Positions 53,783 to 64,000 of a DNA stretch of 64,000 nt are shown in pieces. The notes below the pieces were generated by a model. The model searched no databases. It saw nothing but the letters and a program-made list of their open reading frames with translations, and was not told the origin of the DNA. The DNA lies in the NCBI GenBank assembly GCA_033964015.1, contig CM066916.1, forward strand, positions 14,548,501-14,612,500, in the 5' to 3' direction. How positions within the stretch are numbered: the stretch's first letter is position 1; every line of letters starts with the position of its first letter. The DNA comes from Scolanthus callimorphus (lineage: Eukaryota; Cnidaria; Anthozoa; Actiniaria; Edwardsiidae). Position numbers and translations under genes: made by a program.

Positions 53783-54099
53783 GGGACCGGTCATTAGTTA
53801 TCGCCTGGGGGGGGGGGGGGAGGGCATAGAAATCCGTTACAGGCATAGAAATTCGTCATTTGGGCGCGCTTCACGCAAAATAATAATAATTTCGTCATTT
53901 ATCACTTTATTGAAGTGATCAATTGTCGTTTTGAAGGCGAAATAATTTAAGAGATGTCTCGAGCCAAAAAAGGAATACCAGGAAAAAATATCGAGCACAG
54001 TCACGTTCTAGGGAAAAAAAATCGAGCAGTAAAACGGGACGTGGAAAAAATATCGAGCCAAAAAAAATTAGCCACTCCCCATATCAAATGGTCCGTCCC
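53783..54099. mobile_element. GGGACCGGTCATT family, short copy
   Basis: Left end TAA + GGGACCGGTCATTAGTTATC with a G-run; right end AATGGTCCGTCCC + TAG. Internal AGGCATAGAAATTCGTCATT matches 25930 and 41440. AAAAATATCGAGC motifs repeat inside. Confidence 0.7.
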
Positions 54100-54464
54100 T
54101 AGTGCCAGTGCTCAGTTATTTACAAATCAATTATGTAATCTACTAACTTACACGACACTCAGGTCGAACTAGAAATACAATAATAGTATAATAATACAAT
54201 ATATTCCGTTAAACGGAGTGTTAGTATAAACTAAAACCACCTTGCACCGTGAAAAGGTACCGATGCAAAACTTTCAGCAAAGAATTATAAGCGATTAAAG
54301 TGCAGATACAAGAATAACGATTACTATGCATTAGCCTAAAAAAATACCATTTTATGATACACGGCCCGATACGAAAACCCTGGGACAAAAACCAGGGAAC
54401 GTACTCCTCGAGCGACTTATGAAAATTCATCTATCCAGGTGGAATATAATGAAATCGAATTAAC

Positions 54465-54553
54465 TATGTATCTCGGATATGGGAAACGAAATAACTTACT
54501 TAAGCTTTCGACAAGCGAGGTTACCAAGCATCAAAAGCTAGATCCCTGGGCGT

Positions 54554-54584
<31 letters not shown>

Positions 54585-54608
54585 CGGGGGGGGGGGGGGG
54601 GGGGGGGT

Positions 54609-54639
<31 letters not shown>

Positions 54640-54795
54640 GGGGGGGGGGGGGGGGGGGGGGCTAGGGGTCTACCCCCTCTAACTAGCTTTTGAGGCTTGG
54701 TAACCTCGCTTGTCATCTAGAGGTTACCATCTGATGAGGACTGTAGCTACAGTCGAAAGCTTAAGTAAGTTATTTTCGTTTCCCATATCTACTCC
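54465..54795. mobile_element. Palindromic element with a 100-bp poly-G centre
   Basis: Arms ATATGGGAAACGAAATAACT / AGTTATTTTCGTTTCCCATA and AAGCGAGGTTACCAAGC / CTTGGTAACCTCGCTTG; centre 54555-54661 is almost all G with a few C/T. Poly-Gly/poly-Pro ORFs here are compositional. Confidence 0.8.
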
Positions 54796-55079
54796 TCGAT
54801 CAAATGCAGTGCATGAAGCTTCGGAGGATTAAGTTTTAAACTAGTATGAAAAACCAAACTTCAAGTTTGGTCCCAACTCGGGTCCAAAAGGCAAGATAAA
54901 AAATTCAAAACACTATATTTATAGCAAATGAATTGCTCTATTGTCAAAGCTGATCGCGAAATTCCCCCCAAAAATTGCAATTCCCCCCCAAAAAAATCCT
55001 TCCAAATAGAAATCTTGCAGAGATTCAAGCTAGGAACGAAAATCCTACACAGACATGGTTGGGCTCTCGTAAAAAGATG

Positions 55080-55560
55080 TCTGAAGTAGCAACTTCTCTA
55101 TCATTTGCATTTTTCTACTTCACTTCACACTTATAAATTTCGTTCGTCGCGCGAACATTAAAAGTAACATCGATTATATACTCGGTCAGAACTCACGCAA
55201 CCAAGACACTGCCCTCGCGGCGTTTACAAGAACAAGTGTATCTTGCCGAGGAAAACCAACTATCCAGAAAATGCCCTGGCAGTGATAGGCTTGGTAGGCA
55301 GTCACTATGTTCGAAAGAAGACCACTTAGTAACGGAGTTCGACGTTACAAGTATAGAAATTCGTCATGTGGACCGCTTCACACAAATGATTAATAATAAT
55401 TTCGTAATTGCGGCACGCAGTTGCGCGCATGAATAAAACCTACAGGCTTTGCTTACTATACACAAAAAACGGAATGTCCGTCTACCCTTTCTCTCAGGCT
55501 TCGCGCGCACAAGAAGAAAAATCTTCTACAAGGTCAAATAGTTGAAATAGGGGCCAGGGG
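55080..55560. mobile_element. GGGACCGGTCATT family, internal fragment
   Basis: Shares TCTATCATTTGCATTTTTCT, GTGTATCTTGCCGAGGAAAA and GGCAGTCACTATGTTCGAAA with the full copies; no ends. Confidence 0.65.
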
Positions 55561-56169
55561 GATGCTGAAAACGTTTAATAGCTTCATTCTTTTTTAACTG
55601 AACCAATAAAAATATAGCATAAGAAATTTGTTGTACCTATACATACAGCAACAGGATTTTCTAATCCATTTCTGAACCAATATAAATACAGTATAAGAAA
55701 ATTTTGTTGATGCATATATATATACAGCAATAGGATTTGGAAGGCCTGTGGGAACGGAACGCCATGGGAAAAGGTCTTGCTCGATGCGCAGGTCAACCCT
55801 CTACCCTCGTGTGGGTTTTATCCTTTCACACTGTCTATACTTTATCATTCTGACAATTTCGGTATGTATGTAAAACGTGTATGATTAAAAACTATATTTT
55901 TGTGTGCAAAAAAAAATCGTACATGGCTTTCAACTGTTCAAGTCCGAAAAACATTCTTGCACAACTTGATCCCGAAAAAAAATTTATACGCAAAAAAATT
56001 GCCAAACCCCCCCCCCAATTTCTAATGGTCCACCCCTAATCAGATTCTACTGACCGACTTTTGTGCAAACTTATAGTCAAAAAGGTAAAAAAAAGAATTT
56101 TCTTCGACTGGATAGCACCGCGGAAACATACCGAGGTTAGAGCAAAATTTGCATTTGACTGCTTCTTCT

Positions 56170-56400
56170 TAGGGAAACTTTTATATCAAGTCCCCCCGAT
56201 CAGTGAGTCATTGGCCGTTTTCACACTAAGAAGACGAACAAATCGTCTGGACGGACAAAACGTCTGACGATTTGTTCGTCTATGTGAATACGAGACGTCC
56301 TAAGATGAAGAAGTCGTCCGTCTTAAATTCACATTAAACGGACTATCGACGGACAAATGGTCGGCACAAGGCTTCCCTGGTATACATGTGTCCTTTCAAA
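56170..56400. other. Intergenic with CGTCTGGACGGAC / GTCCGTC repeats
   Basis: ACAAATCGTCTGGACGGACA and its inverse GACGATTTGTTCGTC, GTCCGTCTTAAATTCACATT suggest another fold-back element; ends undefined. Confidence 0.4.
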
Positions 56401-56618
56401 AACAAAATGGCGGCAGCCCTGTACTTGAGTGCAGAGATTTCTCTTTGGTAGAAACGAAAGTTATGTCAGGAATTGTGGAAGCACAGAACATTAAGTTTTG
56501 CCTTTAAAACAGCTCAAAAACAAGGAAAGCAATTCAAGTCTTAAAATAAATATTAGTATCAAACCCATGGAAAGTTTCATGAAATTTGAAAGACATAAAA
56601 TTAGCCGATTCTACCACC

Positions 56619-58844
56619 TTAAAATAAAATGTCTATCACCTCACTATAAATGCGGCACAACTTGTTTGTAGGGTAGCCATACTGAAATACATACCCTATC
56701 AGAAACCAAAGAAGCGAAAACGATACCGGGGAGGGGGGATATTCCTTTTTAATTCTGTCGTCATCGTAGCAAAACTCACCTATGGCTTCTCTGTTTTTGG
56801 CGCTTCTGATTCGGAAAACTTCACGTTCATGAGCAGTAAATCCGCCTTGGTTCAAAAGCTTCCAGTCGTCTATACCCAGCAGTGACTCGCTGGCTTCATC
56901 AATGAAGATGCACTCTGTTTCTGGCGTTATCATTGCTTTATTAAACGCTTTCTGTTTAGTCACCCTTGCTATCTTGTTTGTTGGTAAATTGCCAGTAAAG
57001 GTGCAAACATGCTCGTTTTGCCGCTATTGGCAGGTCCAATCAGGCAGGGTACAAAACGTGTTCGTTAGTGAAAATTGTGCTGAATGTCAACCACAACATC
57101 CCATTCACTTTCCAACTCACAGTCGCTCGCACTTGCACCGCAGCGTTCACACACGTAATACTTACCTTCTCTTTGTGGCGTTTTTGCTGGTGTCTTAGCA
57201 AGCCAAGGTATCTACACAAAACGATGTGATCTCTTCGGGCGTCAGACTGTTTTCTAGGATTTCTTTGAAGAACAGAGAGTCTGGATTCTTGTTGTGATTG
57301 TACTGTGAATACGCCCTCGGACTCACTTTACCAAGATCGCTCTCAGCTATGGCATCATGTACGAATTTTCTATCTTTCAAAGAAAGAAACCACCCGTCGT
57401 CTACCTCAATGAGATTATAGTCGATGTCAAGCTGGTGCATGAGTTGGCTCTCTGGGCGTTTTAGCTTGTCTTTAATTTTCTCTCCGTGCTTAATGAGTCT
57501 TGATTTGAAGTACGGATTTCCTTCAAGGTTACCGATGAACGCCTCCACCGAACACGTCTGCTTGTAAAAGAATTCGTCCCCGCCTTTAGCTTGACTATCT
57601 CTCCTTTTCTGAGTGCGTAGTGATACTTGACCATTATCCGCTCCGCGTCATTGACGAGCTGAGTACAAGGATCTGTTGTAGTTAGCACCGCCCGTTCAGA
57701 AACTTGGTTGCCATGATCTGGGTCTTCAGGGATGTTTGTGAGTTTGATTTCAAGTCCTGCCCGCTTCAACTCCTCCATTCCTCTGCGCATGCGTTTCCAA
57801 GTCGTCGCGTCTCGTACAAAGAACTTCACAACGTTGTATGCATCTGAAGCTACTTCGTCGGTGACGCTCTCGTCGTCGTAGCCGTCCAAGCTATCTCTCA
57901 CGCAATATGCGAAGGACTGTTCCACGATCCCTTTCATGTAGCTCGAGCTGTGGTCCTTCAGGACTGTACTAAGATTGGAGGTGAGATCTTTGTGCTTGAG
58001 CGTCTTAGCTGTAATGAACTCTAAATCACAGTCATTAAGGGCTCACCGTTCGGCGAGTCGAAAGCAATGAAGTACGTGATGGCAGGCAACCTGTGATTTT
58101 CGACCGCAATGCTAATTGAGCTGCTTGATAGGCATGACGGTTGGCTCGAGCTCAAACACATCCTCTTCGTCGTCGCCATCTTGCTCTTCGCTGGACTTTT
58201 TCACTTTCCCTTTTTTTCTAGAGAGGCAACGGCAGAAAAGAAAAAAGCTACGTTCTCGATTCTCTGGACTGCCATGTCGCATTCTTCCTTTTTCTGACAT
58301 ATTGAATTCCATGCTTTTCTCAGGGACTCTGGATTGTTGTCTACGGGCCAAACACATTTTGCCAAAACCAGGAATATCTGTTTTACAGGAATAATATGAG
58401 TTATCAGTCTTTCTCGTATGCGCTTGCTTCCAAGCTGTTTAAGAGGATGAACACCACCGACATGATGCCCTCCAATACCAAAGAAAGAGTTTTAAACGGT
58501 TAGGTCCAAGTTGTGGCTTGGAAAATTCATCGAAAAAGTGAAGCAAACAACAGAACGCTTAAGCTTACCGTCGACCAGCAGTCCTCTCTAGGCGAATGAG
58601 GAGGAACTTGACATGTTTGAAGCTTATATAGATCGGACCAAATGTGAATTCCAGGTGTTGGCTCCATTTCGTCCACCAATGAGAGGTTTACATTGTACCA
58701 ACAAAATTCCAAATGTCGTTTAATTATCACAACGTTATGCAGTTCCAAGGATGGTATCGTTAAACAAAAGATAGAAACAAAAGGTGATGTCACGGTCGTC
58801 GTGCCAATCGAATCTTGCGTAACGCTATTGTCGAATGTAGGCAC
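56619..58844 (-). pseudogene. SF3-helicase-like gene, reading frame broken
   Basis: Minus strand, 5' to 3': candidate first exon 58569-58844 (donor GTAAGC); second exon from 58377 in matching phase. Coding-like blocks, each in its own frame: about 58377-58190, 58170-58040, 58035-57575, 57570-57195, 57190-57085, 57055-56970 and 56990-56619. Walker A GPANSGKTS at 57037-57011, Walker B-like ECIFIDEAS at 56915-56889, 33 residues apart as in SF3, then WKLLNQGGFTAHE, which could be the B' region. A CERCGASASDC knuckle precedes Walker A. Motif C is not seen. Families with this layout include replicative helicases of small DNA viruses and some transposons and cellular copies; which applies here is unknown. 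Breaks look like single-base gains/losses plus a TAA before Walker A. Either decayed or assembly-damaged. Confidence 0.6.
58569..58844 (-). CDS. Possible first exon of the helicase-like gene
   Basis: ATG at 58844, 92 codons open to a GTAAGC donor at 58568; phase 0 matches the CAG acceptor before 58377. Contains SPFVSIFCLTIP and DEMEPTPGIHIWSDLY; no family recognised. Confidence 0.35.
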
Positions 58845-59134
58845 TGTTATTCAGCGAGACGCATAACTTACAAGACTGCGTGCTTTTTTGTCAAAACAAA
58901 AATTTCCATTACTTAGATCAATTGTCTTTAAAAGCTATGGTTATTGAATATCTTTTAGAAACAATGGCGGACAATATAGGAATCGCATGATTCTCATATT
59001 TATTAGTCTTTCTATCCTTGCAAACTAAAGATAAAATCAGGGAAGAGAGGCAATTATTTAAATCGTTTTCGGGGACTTATAACTAAGTATGCCTAAAAGA
59101 GAACACTCAATAGATTTGGAAAAACAATTAATCT

Positions 59135-59202
59135 AGGCTGAGTGGGATTCGAACCCACGACCTTCGGGTATCTAGACTCTCTACCAACTAAGCTATCAGC
59201 CC
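59135..59202 (-). pseudogene. tRNA-like sequence (SINE head or tRNA pseudogene)
   Basis: Minus strand reads GGGCTGATAGCTTAGTTGGT (A box) and GTGGGTTCGAATCCCACTCA (B box and T arm); acceptor GGGCTGA pairs with TCAGCCT including one G-U. The T arm is perfect, but only 14 bases lie between D arm and variable loop where about 18 are needed, so the anticodon arm is defective and no anticodon is assigned. Confidence 0.65.
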
Positions 59203-59276
59203 GTTGGATTGGTGTGTAAGTCGAATCTCATTGCCAATCTTAGGCAAGAATTCCTACCGGTAGACAGACTCATTAG

Positions 59277-59363
59277 TACCCTGCGAGCAGTGATTTCCTC
59301 CTCTTAGGCCGGCGGCTAGCGAGGCCGGCCTAAGAGAGGAGGAAATCACTGCTCACAGGGTAA
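59277..59363. repeat. Near-perfect hairpin, TA-flanked
   Basis: CCCTGCGAGCAGTGATTTCC...TAGGCCGGC and GCCGGCCTAAGAGAGGAGGA...GCTCACAGGG, loop of about 10 bases, TA on both sides. Minimal palindromic MITE. Confidence 0.8.
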
Positions 59364-59492
59364 CTCATTAGAAACTCAATGCAAAGATTTGGCTTCGCTT
59401 CAATATTTAAATCGTCTTCAGGGACTTAAACTAAGTATGCCTACCGGAGAGAAAAAAAATCCAGGCTGAGTGGGATTTGAACCAATTATGTA

Positions 59493-60320
59493 TCAGTCAA
59501 TTCCAGCGGTTGACCATCCCCCCCCCCCCCCCCGGACACCGTGGGCATTTGCACACCAGTGCTTCCCTGGGGTGGGGAATTTTGAAAATTTTGCTGGCCC
59601 CCGGGTCGGGAATTGTTTTTCCCCGGGGGAGGGGGGGTGGGGAATTTTGGTTTTCTCATCTCAAGCGCGTCGGGTTTCGCGAACTACAACCCAGTTACAG
59701 AAAATAACGCCACATAAAATATAATGCAGAGCATGCCCCGTATACACCACGTTTGTAGACTGACACATTTGCACATTTCACCGTTAACGCCGTCTTCTAA
59801 GAGAACAAAAACAGATTTCGCAATTTCGTCTCAGTGGAAAAACATAAAAATGAATTGACACTTATAAACAGAGTTCCAATTCCGCAAAAAGTCAATCAGT
59901 AACATAACTGCGAAATAGTTGCTCTGCAAATAGAATAAAGGTAAATTTCGCATTGAGAGATGCAGCTAAATGGCTACAACCGCGAATGGCCTAGGAATGT
60001 CACTTCTTTATTTATATTTTGTCTCACTTTCAGGAAATGAGAACTCGTTCAAAGACGAGAAACTAAAGTACATTAAAAAAAAAAACGAATTGCAAAGCTC
60101 GGACAGTATAAATGGAGTTGAAGTTTTTGTTGTGAAGCTTTGTCACGCAGAGTTACCGTCTTTTTCTCGTCCCGGGGGTGGGGCATTTTTCCGCTTTTTG
60201 TGTTCCCCACCGTGGGGTATTCTGCATTTTTTGCTAGCCGGGGGCGGGGAATTTTCAGTTTATTTTTAGAAATGACCAAATGCCCCGGGGGGGGGCATGG
60301 TCACCGCTGGAATTGACTGA
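59493..60320. mobile_element. 828-bp TA-flanked element TCAGTCAATTCCAGCGGT
   Basis: Ends TCAGTCAATTCCAGCGGTTGACC and GGTCACCGCTGGAATTGACTGA, C/G-runs just inside, then inverted GGGGTGGGGAATTTT / GGGGTGGGGCATTTT blocks. Inserted next to a fragment with GAGTGGGATTTGAACC (59468), a second tRNA-like B box. Confidence 0.83.
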
Positions 60321-60329
60321 TACATTATA

Positions 60330-60960
60330 TTGCAATTGTGTCACTGCCATACCCCACCATATCCGTCGAATCTGTCAGTTTTAGAAATGCAATTACTTGA
60401 CGACCCCTCCCATTCTAATTCCTATTCAAATGTCAGTCAAGGAAATTCAAGTTTATCTGAGAAACTAGACGGAATGAAGGATTTCAAGGGTATGAAGGGT
60501 ACTGATCTGCTAATCAGCAATGGAAGGATTGTCCATGGAACTTCATTTGAGAACTAGACGGGAATGAAGGATTTCAAGGGTATTAGAGTTCGCTCGAACT
60601 CTCAAAATGTAACCTTATTTATCTAGAAAACCCGCTAATTTTCATATCCTGTTATGACAAAAAGCACGACTAAATATAATAAATGGGAAGCTCTCAGCTA
60701 AGCTACTGTATTTGATTCCACTTTGCCAGTGACGTCAGAGCTAGGCAAGGCCCGCGGAAACGAGGTAGCCTCGTACCCAGGCTACTCGTCGGGCCTGTCA
60801 CGCTTTGCAAGGGGTAGTCTGGGGGCGAGGCTAAACAAGAGAACTTAAGGTCAACCCAGTGCTGAATCCTGTACGACCTTGTACCGGCTTGTACCCATAC
60901 CATACAAGAAACTGTTTGAGGTTCGCCTGCCACGGGTTCATCCTCTAGTCTAGTAAGTAC
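60330..60960. other. Short ORF and repeats, no gene recognised
   Basis: A 75-codon ORF at 60330-60557 has no known family. GACGG(G)AATGAAGGATTTCAA is present twice (60468, 60556), a small tandem duplication. 60740-60830 holds AGCCTCGTACCCAGGCTACT-type repeat. Confidence 0.35.
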
Positions 60961-60971
60961 GCCAAAACTAA

Positions 60972-61186
60972 GACCCCGTCCACACTACATCGTTTTCAAA
61001 CGAAAACGGATACTTTTTGCTCCGTTTTCAAAAAGATTTGTGTCCACACTTATCGTTTTCGCATTGTTTTCGCCGTTTTCGGCGTGTTGTAGTGTGGACG
61101 ATAGCCGTATCCGGAGCAAAAAGTATCCGTTTTCAAACGAAAACGGTGTAGAGAAAACGGCACGAAAACGGCATTTGGACGAGGTC
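60972..61186. mobile_element. GACCCCGTCCACACTAC element, uninterrupted copy
   Basis: TAA-flanked, GACCCCGTCCACACTACATC to GGACGAGGTC. Serves as the empty-site reference for the nested insertion at 36082-36336. Confidence 0.85.
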
Positions 61187-61297
61187 TAAATCAATGTACT
61201 CTAGCCTGAAACCGTTGTTACTTGAAACACAAACTACACTCAGACATGTGGCGCAAATCTAGCGCTGCAATCGGAGCTTCTTCACTAAGCATAGAAC

Positions 61298-61497
61298 GGG
61301 CCAGGCGCCCGTTTCTCGAAAACACCCGATAAATACCGTATCCGGAAGGCGGAACAGTCTAGAACTCGTTGATATTTATATTCTAAAGTAACCACGGATA
61401 GGAAGTCGAAAAACTTGGGATCAATCTATTAAAATTAACTTACAGAACAAACTTTTCGGGCAAGAGAATTCTCGGGTGTTTCGAGAAACGGCCCTGA
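61298..61497. mobile_element. Inverted-repeat element GCCCGTTTCTCGAAAACACCC
   Basis: CGTTTCTCGAAAACACCCGA and CGGGTGTTTCGAGAAACGGC are inverted, about 200 bp overall. Confidence 0.65.
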
Positions 61498-61702
61498 GCT
61501 ACGTTTAGCTTACGTTGAATATGCGACACGGCATTTCCGAAACTGCGACGAACGACGAGCCACTCTATCACTGCTATCAAAATACTGACAGCGACTCTAA
61601 CAAAAACCCGGTGGCCGGTTTCTGAAAGGTTGGATAAAGTTATCCATGGATAAAAGTTATCTGTTGTATAGGATTCGGAGTTTATACATTTACGAAATTC
61701 GT

Positions 61703-62320
61703 TGTTAAGTTTATATACATATGCGATACAAAATTTGTCAAAAACTGTATAAGAAATAAGAATAATATATTACATACCGTAGGAGTTGCTATAAATTTGT
61801 GGCAAATTTCACAGCATATTATATACTGGTGCATGAAATTCGCCATAAATTTGTGGCAAATTTCAAAGCACAAAATATTATATAGTGGCCCATGAAATTC
61901 GCAATAAATTTGTGGCAAATTTAGCAGCACAAGTATATTATAGTTGGGCATGAAATTCGCAATAAATTTGTGGCAAATTTAGCATCACAAAGATAATATA
62001 GTAGTGAATGTTTGTTAAGTTTATATACATATGCGATACAAAATTTGTCAAAACTGTATAAGAAATAAGAATAATATACATACCGTAGGAGTTGCTATAA
62101 ATTTGTGGCAAATTTCACAGCATATTATATACTGGTGCATGAAATTCGCCATAAATTTGTGGCAAATTTCAAAGCACAAAATATTATATAGTGGCCCATG
62201 AAATTCGCAATAAATTTGTGGCAAATTTAGCAGCACAAGTATATTATAGTTGAGCATGAAATTCGCAATAAATTTGTGGCAAATTAGCAGCACAAAGATT
62301 ATATAGTAGTGAATGAAATT
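61703..62320. repeat. 310-bp segmental tandem duplication at satellite edge
   Basis: TGTTAAGTTTATATACATAT and the following CCGTAGGAGTTGCTATAAAT occur at 61703 and again at 62013 with nearly identical sequence in between (four satellite units plus a unique leader). Confidence 0.88.
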
Positions 62321-63690
62321 CGCAATAAATTTGTGGCAAATTTCAAAGCACAAGTATATTATAGTTGTGCATGAAATTCGCAATAATTTGTGGCAAATTT
62401 CAAAGCACAGGTATTATAGTTGTGCATGAAATTCGCAATAAATTTGTGGCAATTTTAGGAGCACAAATATAATATAATGGTGCATGAAAATTCGCAATAA
62501 ATTTGTGGCAAATTTCAAAGCACAAGTATATTATAGTTGTGCATGAAATTCGCAATAAATTTGTGGCAAATTTAGCATCACAAAGATAATATAGTAGTGA
62601 ATGAAATTCGCAATAAATTTGTGGCAAATTTCAAAGCACAAGTATATTATAGTTGTGCATGAAATTCGCAATAAATTTGTGGCAAATTTCAAAGCACAAG
62701 TATATTATAGTTGTGCATGAAATTCGAAAAATTTGTGGCAAATTTCAAAGCACAGGTATATTATAGTTGTGCATGAAATTCGCAATAAATTTGTGGCAAT
62801 TTTAGGAGCACAAATATAATATAATGGTGCATGAAATTAGCAATAAATTTGTGGCAAATTTCAAAGCACAGGTATATTATAGTTGTGCATGAAATTCGCA
62901 ATAAATTTGTGGCAATTTTAGGAGCACAAATATAATATAATGGTGCATGAAATTCGCAATAAATTTGTGGCAAATTTCAAAGCACAAAAATATACTATAG
63001 TGGTCCATGAAATTCGCAATAAATTTGTGGCAAATTTAGCAGCACAAAAGATAATATGGTGGTGAATGAAATTCGCAATAATTTTTGGCACATTTCAAAG
63101 CACAAGTATATTATAGTTGTGCATGAAATTCGCAATAAATTTGTGGCAAATATCAAAGCTCAGGTATATTATAGTTGAGCATGAAATTCGCAATAAATTT
63201 GTGGCAATTTTAGGAGCACACGTATAATATGATGGTGCATGAAATTCGCAATATATTTGTGGCAAATTTCAAAGCAGAAAACATAATATAGTGGTCCATG
63301 AAATTCGCAATAAATTTGTGGCAAATTTAGCAGCACAAAGATAATATAGTGGTAAATGAAATTCGCAATAATTTTTGGCACATTTCAAAGCACAAGTATA
63401 TTATTGTTGTGCATGAAATTCGCAATAAATTTGTGGCAATTTTAGGAGCACAAATATAATATAATGGTGCATGAAATTCGCATTAAATTTGTGGCAAATT
63501 TCAAAGCACAAAATACCATTTAGTGGTCCATTAAATTCGCAATAAATTTGTGGCAAATTTCAAAGCACAAGTATATTATAGTTGTGCATGAAATTCGCAA
63601 TAAATTTGTGGCAAATTTAGCAGCACAAAGATTATATAGTAGTGAATGAAATTCGCAATAAATTTGTGGCAAATTTCAAAGCACACAGCT
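61795..63690. repeat. Satellite array, unit about 55-60 bp
   Basis: Roughly 33 units of GCATGAAATTCGCAATAAAT + TTGTGGCAAATTT(C) and a variable tail. Three main tail types: CAAAGCACAAGTATATTATAGTTG, AGGAGCACAAATATAATATAATGG, AGCAGCACAAAGATAATATAGTAG-like. Antisense ORFs repeating CHKFIANFMHH are a consequence of low stop density. Confidence 0.93.
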
Positions 63691-63892
63691 ACATGGCCGT
63701 AGGGCTTATAGGACCAGTTTTTCCCCCAATCAATCCTTAACACTCCCGATTTTGCACCCTGCATATCAAAGTTCCCCCAAACATGCGGAAATTTCACATG
63801 CTGGGCTCCAAATTTCCGGCGCGCTTCGCCCGCAAGACAATTTTAAATTTCCCTCATTAAATGCTGCCTTGAGTTGCTGATGTGTTTGTGCG

Positions 63893-63942
<50 letters not shown>
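63893..63942. repeat. Poly-C tract
   Basis: About 50 consecutive C; the longest pure homopolymer in the window. Confidence 0.95.
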
Positions 63943-64000
63943 AGTTTTTGAGTTTTTTATTATCTGGGATAAAAGCAACATACTATTTACATGTCTATAT

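Noticed and set aside
54439..54716. Poly-glycine and poly-proline ORFs
   Set aside because: Translations of a G homopolymer run within a palindromic element.
59135..59202. Functional tRNA gene
   Set aside because: The anticodon arm is too short by about four bases; only the A/B boxes and T arm are good.
61682..63797. Series of 70-110-codon ORFs with CHKFIANFMHH repeats
   Set aside because: Read from the AT-rich satellite; the frame breaks with unit length and nothing supports coding.

Overview
The window is animal nuclear DNA, most likely from an anthozoan cnidarian (coral or sea anemone). The reasons are multi-exon genes with GT-AG introns, metazoan cell-surface families, AT-rich non-coding DNA and a very dense load of short palindromic transposons. 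The species-level inference rests on general knowledge of such genomes and no search was run.

Three conventional genes were rebuilt exon by exon; each exon keeps reading frame with the next unless noted. (1) Plus strand, 2414-14747: the 3' part of a membrane-anchored ADAM metalloprotease/disintegrin, comprising the end of the disintegrin domain with an RX6DLPEF loop, the cysteine-rich domain, an EGF-like module, a transmembrane helix and a proline-rich cytoplasmic tail. Its metalloprotease exons lie left of the window. Four consecutive introns or intron edges carry four different minisatellites (70, 50, 31 and 57 bp). (2) Plus strand, 21586-28782: a complete seven-exon tetraspanin of 247 aa. 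(3) Minus strand, 38802-50856: an ethanolamine kinase with at least seven recognisable exons, an apparent one-base frameshift in exon 1 and one segment not located. The tetraspanin and the kinase are convergent, separated by about 10 kb of repeats.

From 56619 to 58844 on the minus strand lies a broken gene whose core looks like a superfamily 3 (SF3) helicase: a GPANSGKTS Walker A, an acidic Walker B and a B'-like segment. Its reading frame is interrupted several times. This is the least conventional gene-like locus in the window.

Most of the rest is mobile-element debris: remnants of non-LTR retrotransposon ORF2 (312-400, 8040-8385), tRNA-derived sequences (59135-59202 and a split copy near 35405-35855), and many terminal-inverted-repeat elements with TA, TAA/TTA, ATT/AAT or TTAA target duplications. 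Several are nested or sit inside introns. There is also a fold-back element with minisatellite arms (30326-31477), a pair of opposed 1.1-1.2 kb elements (45410-47802), poly-G/poly-C tracts, and a roughly 58-bp satellite at 61795-63690 containing a 310-bp segmental duplication.
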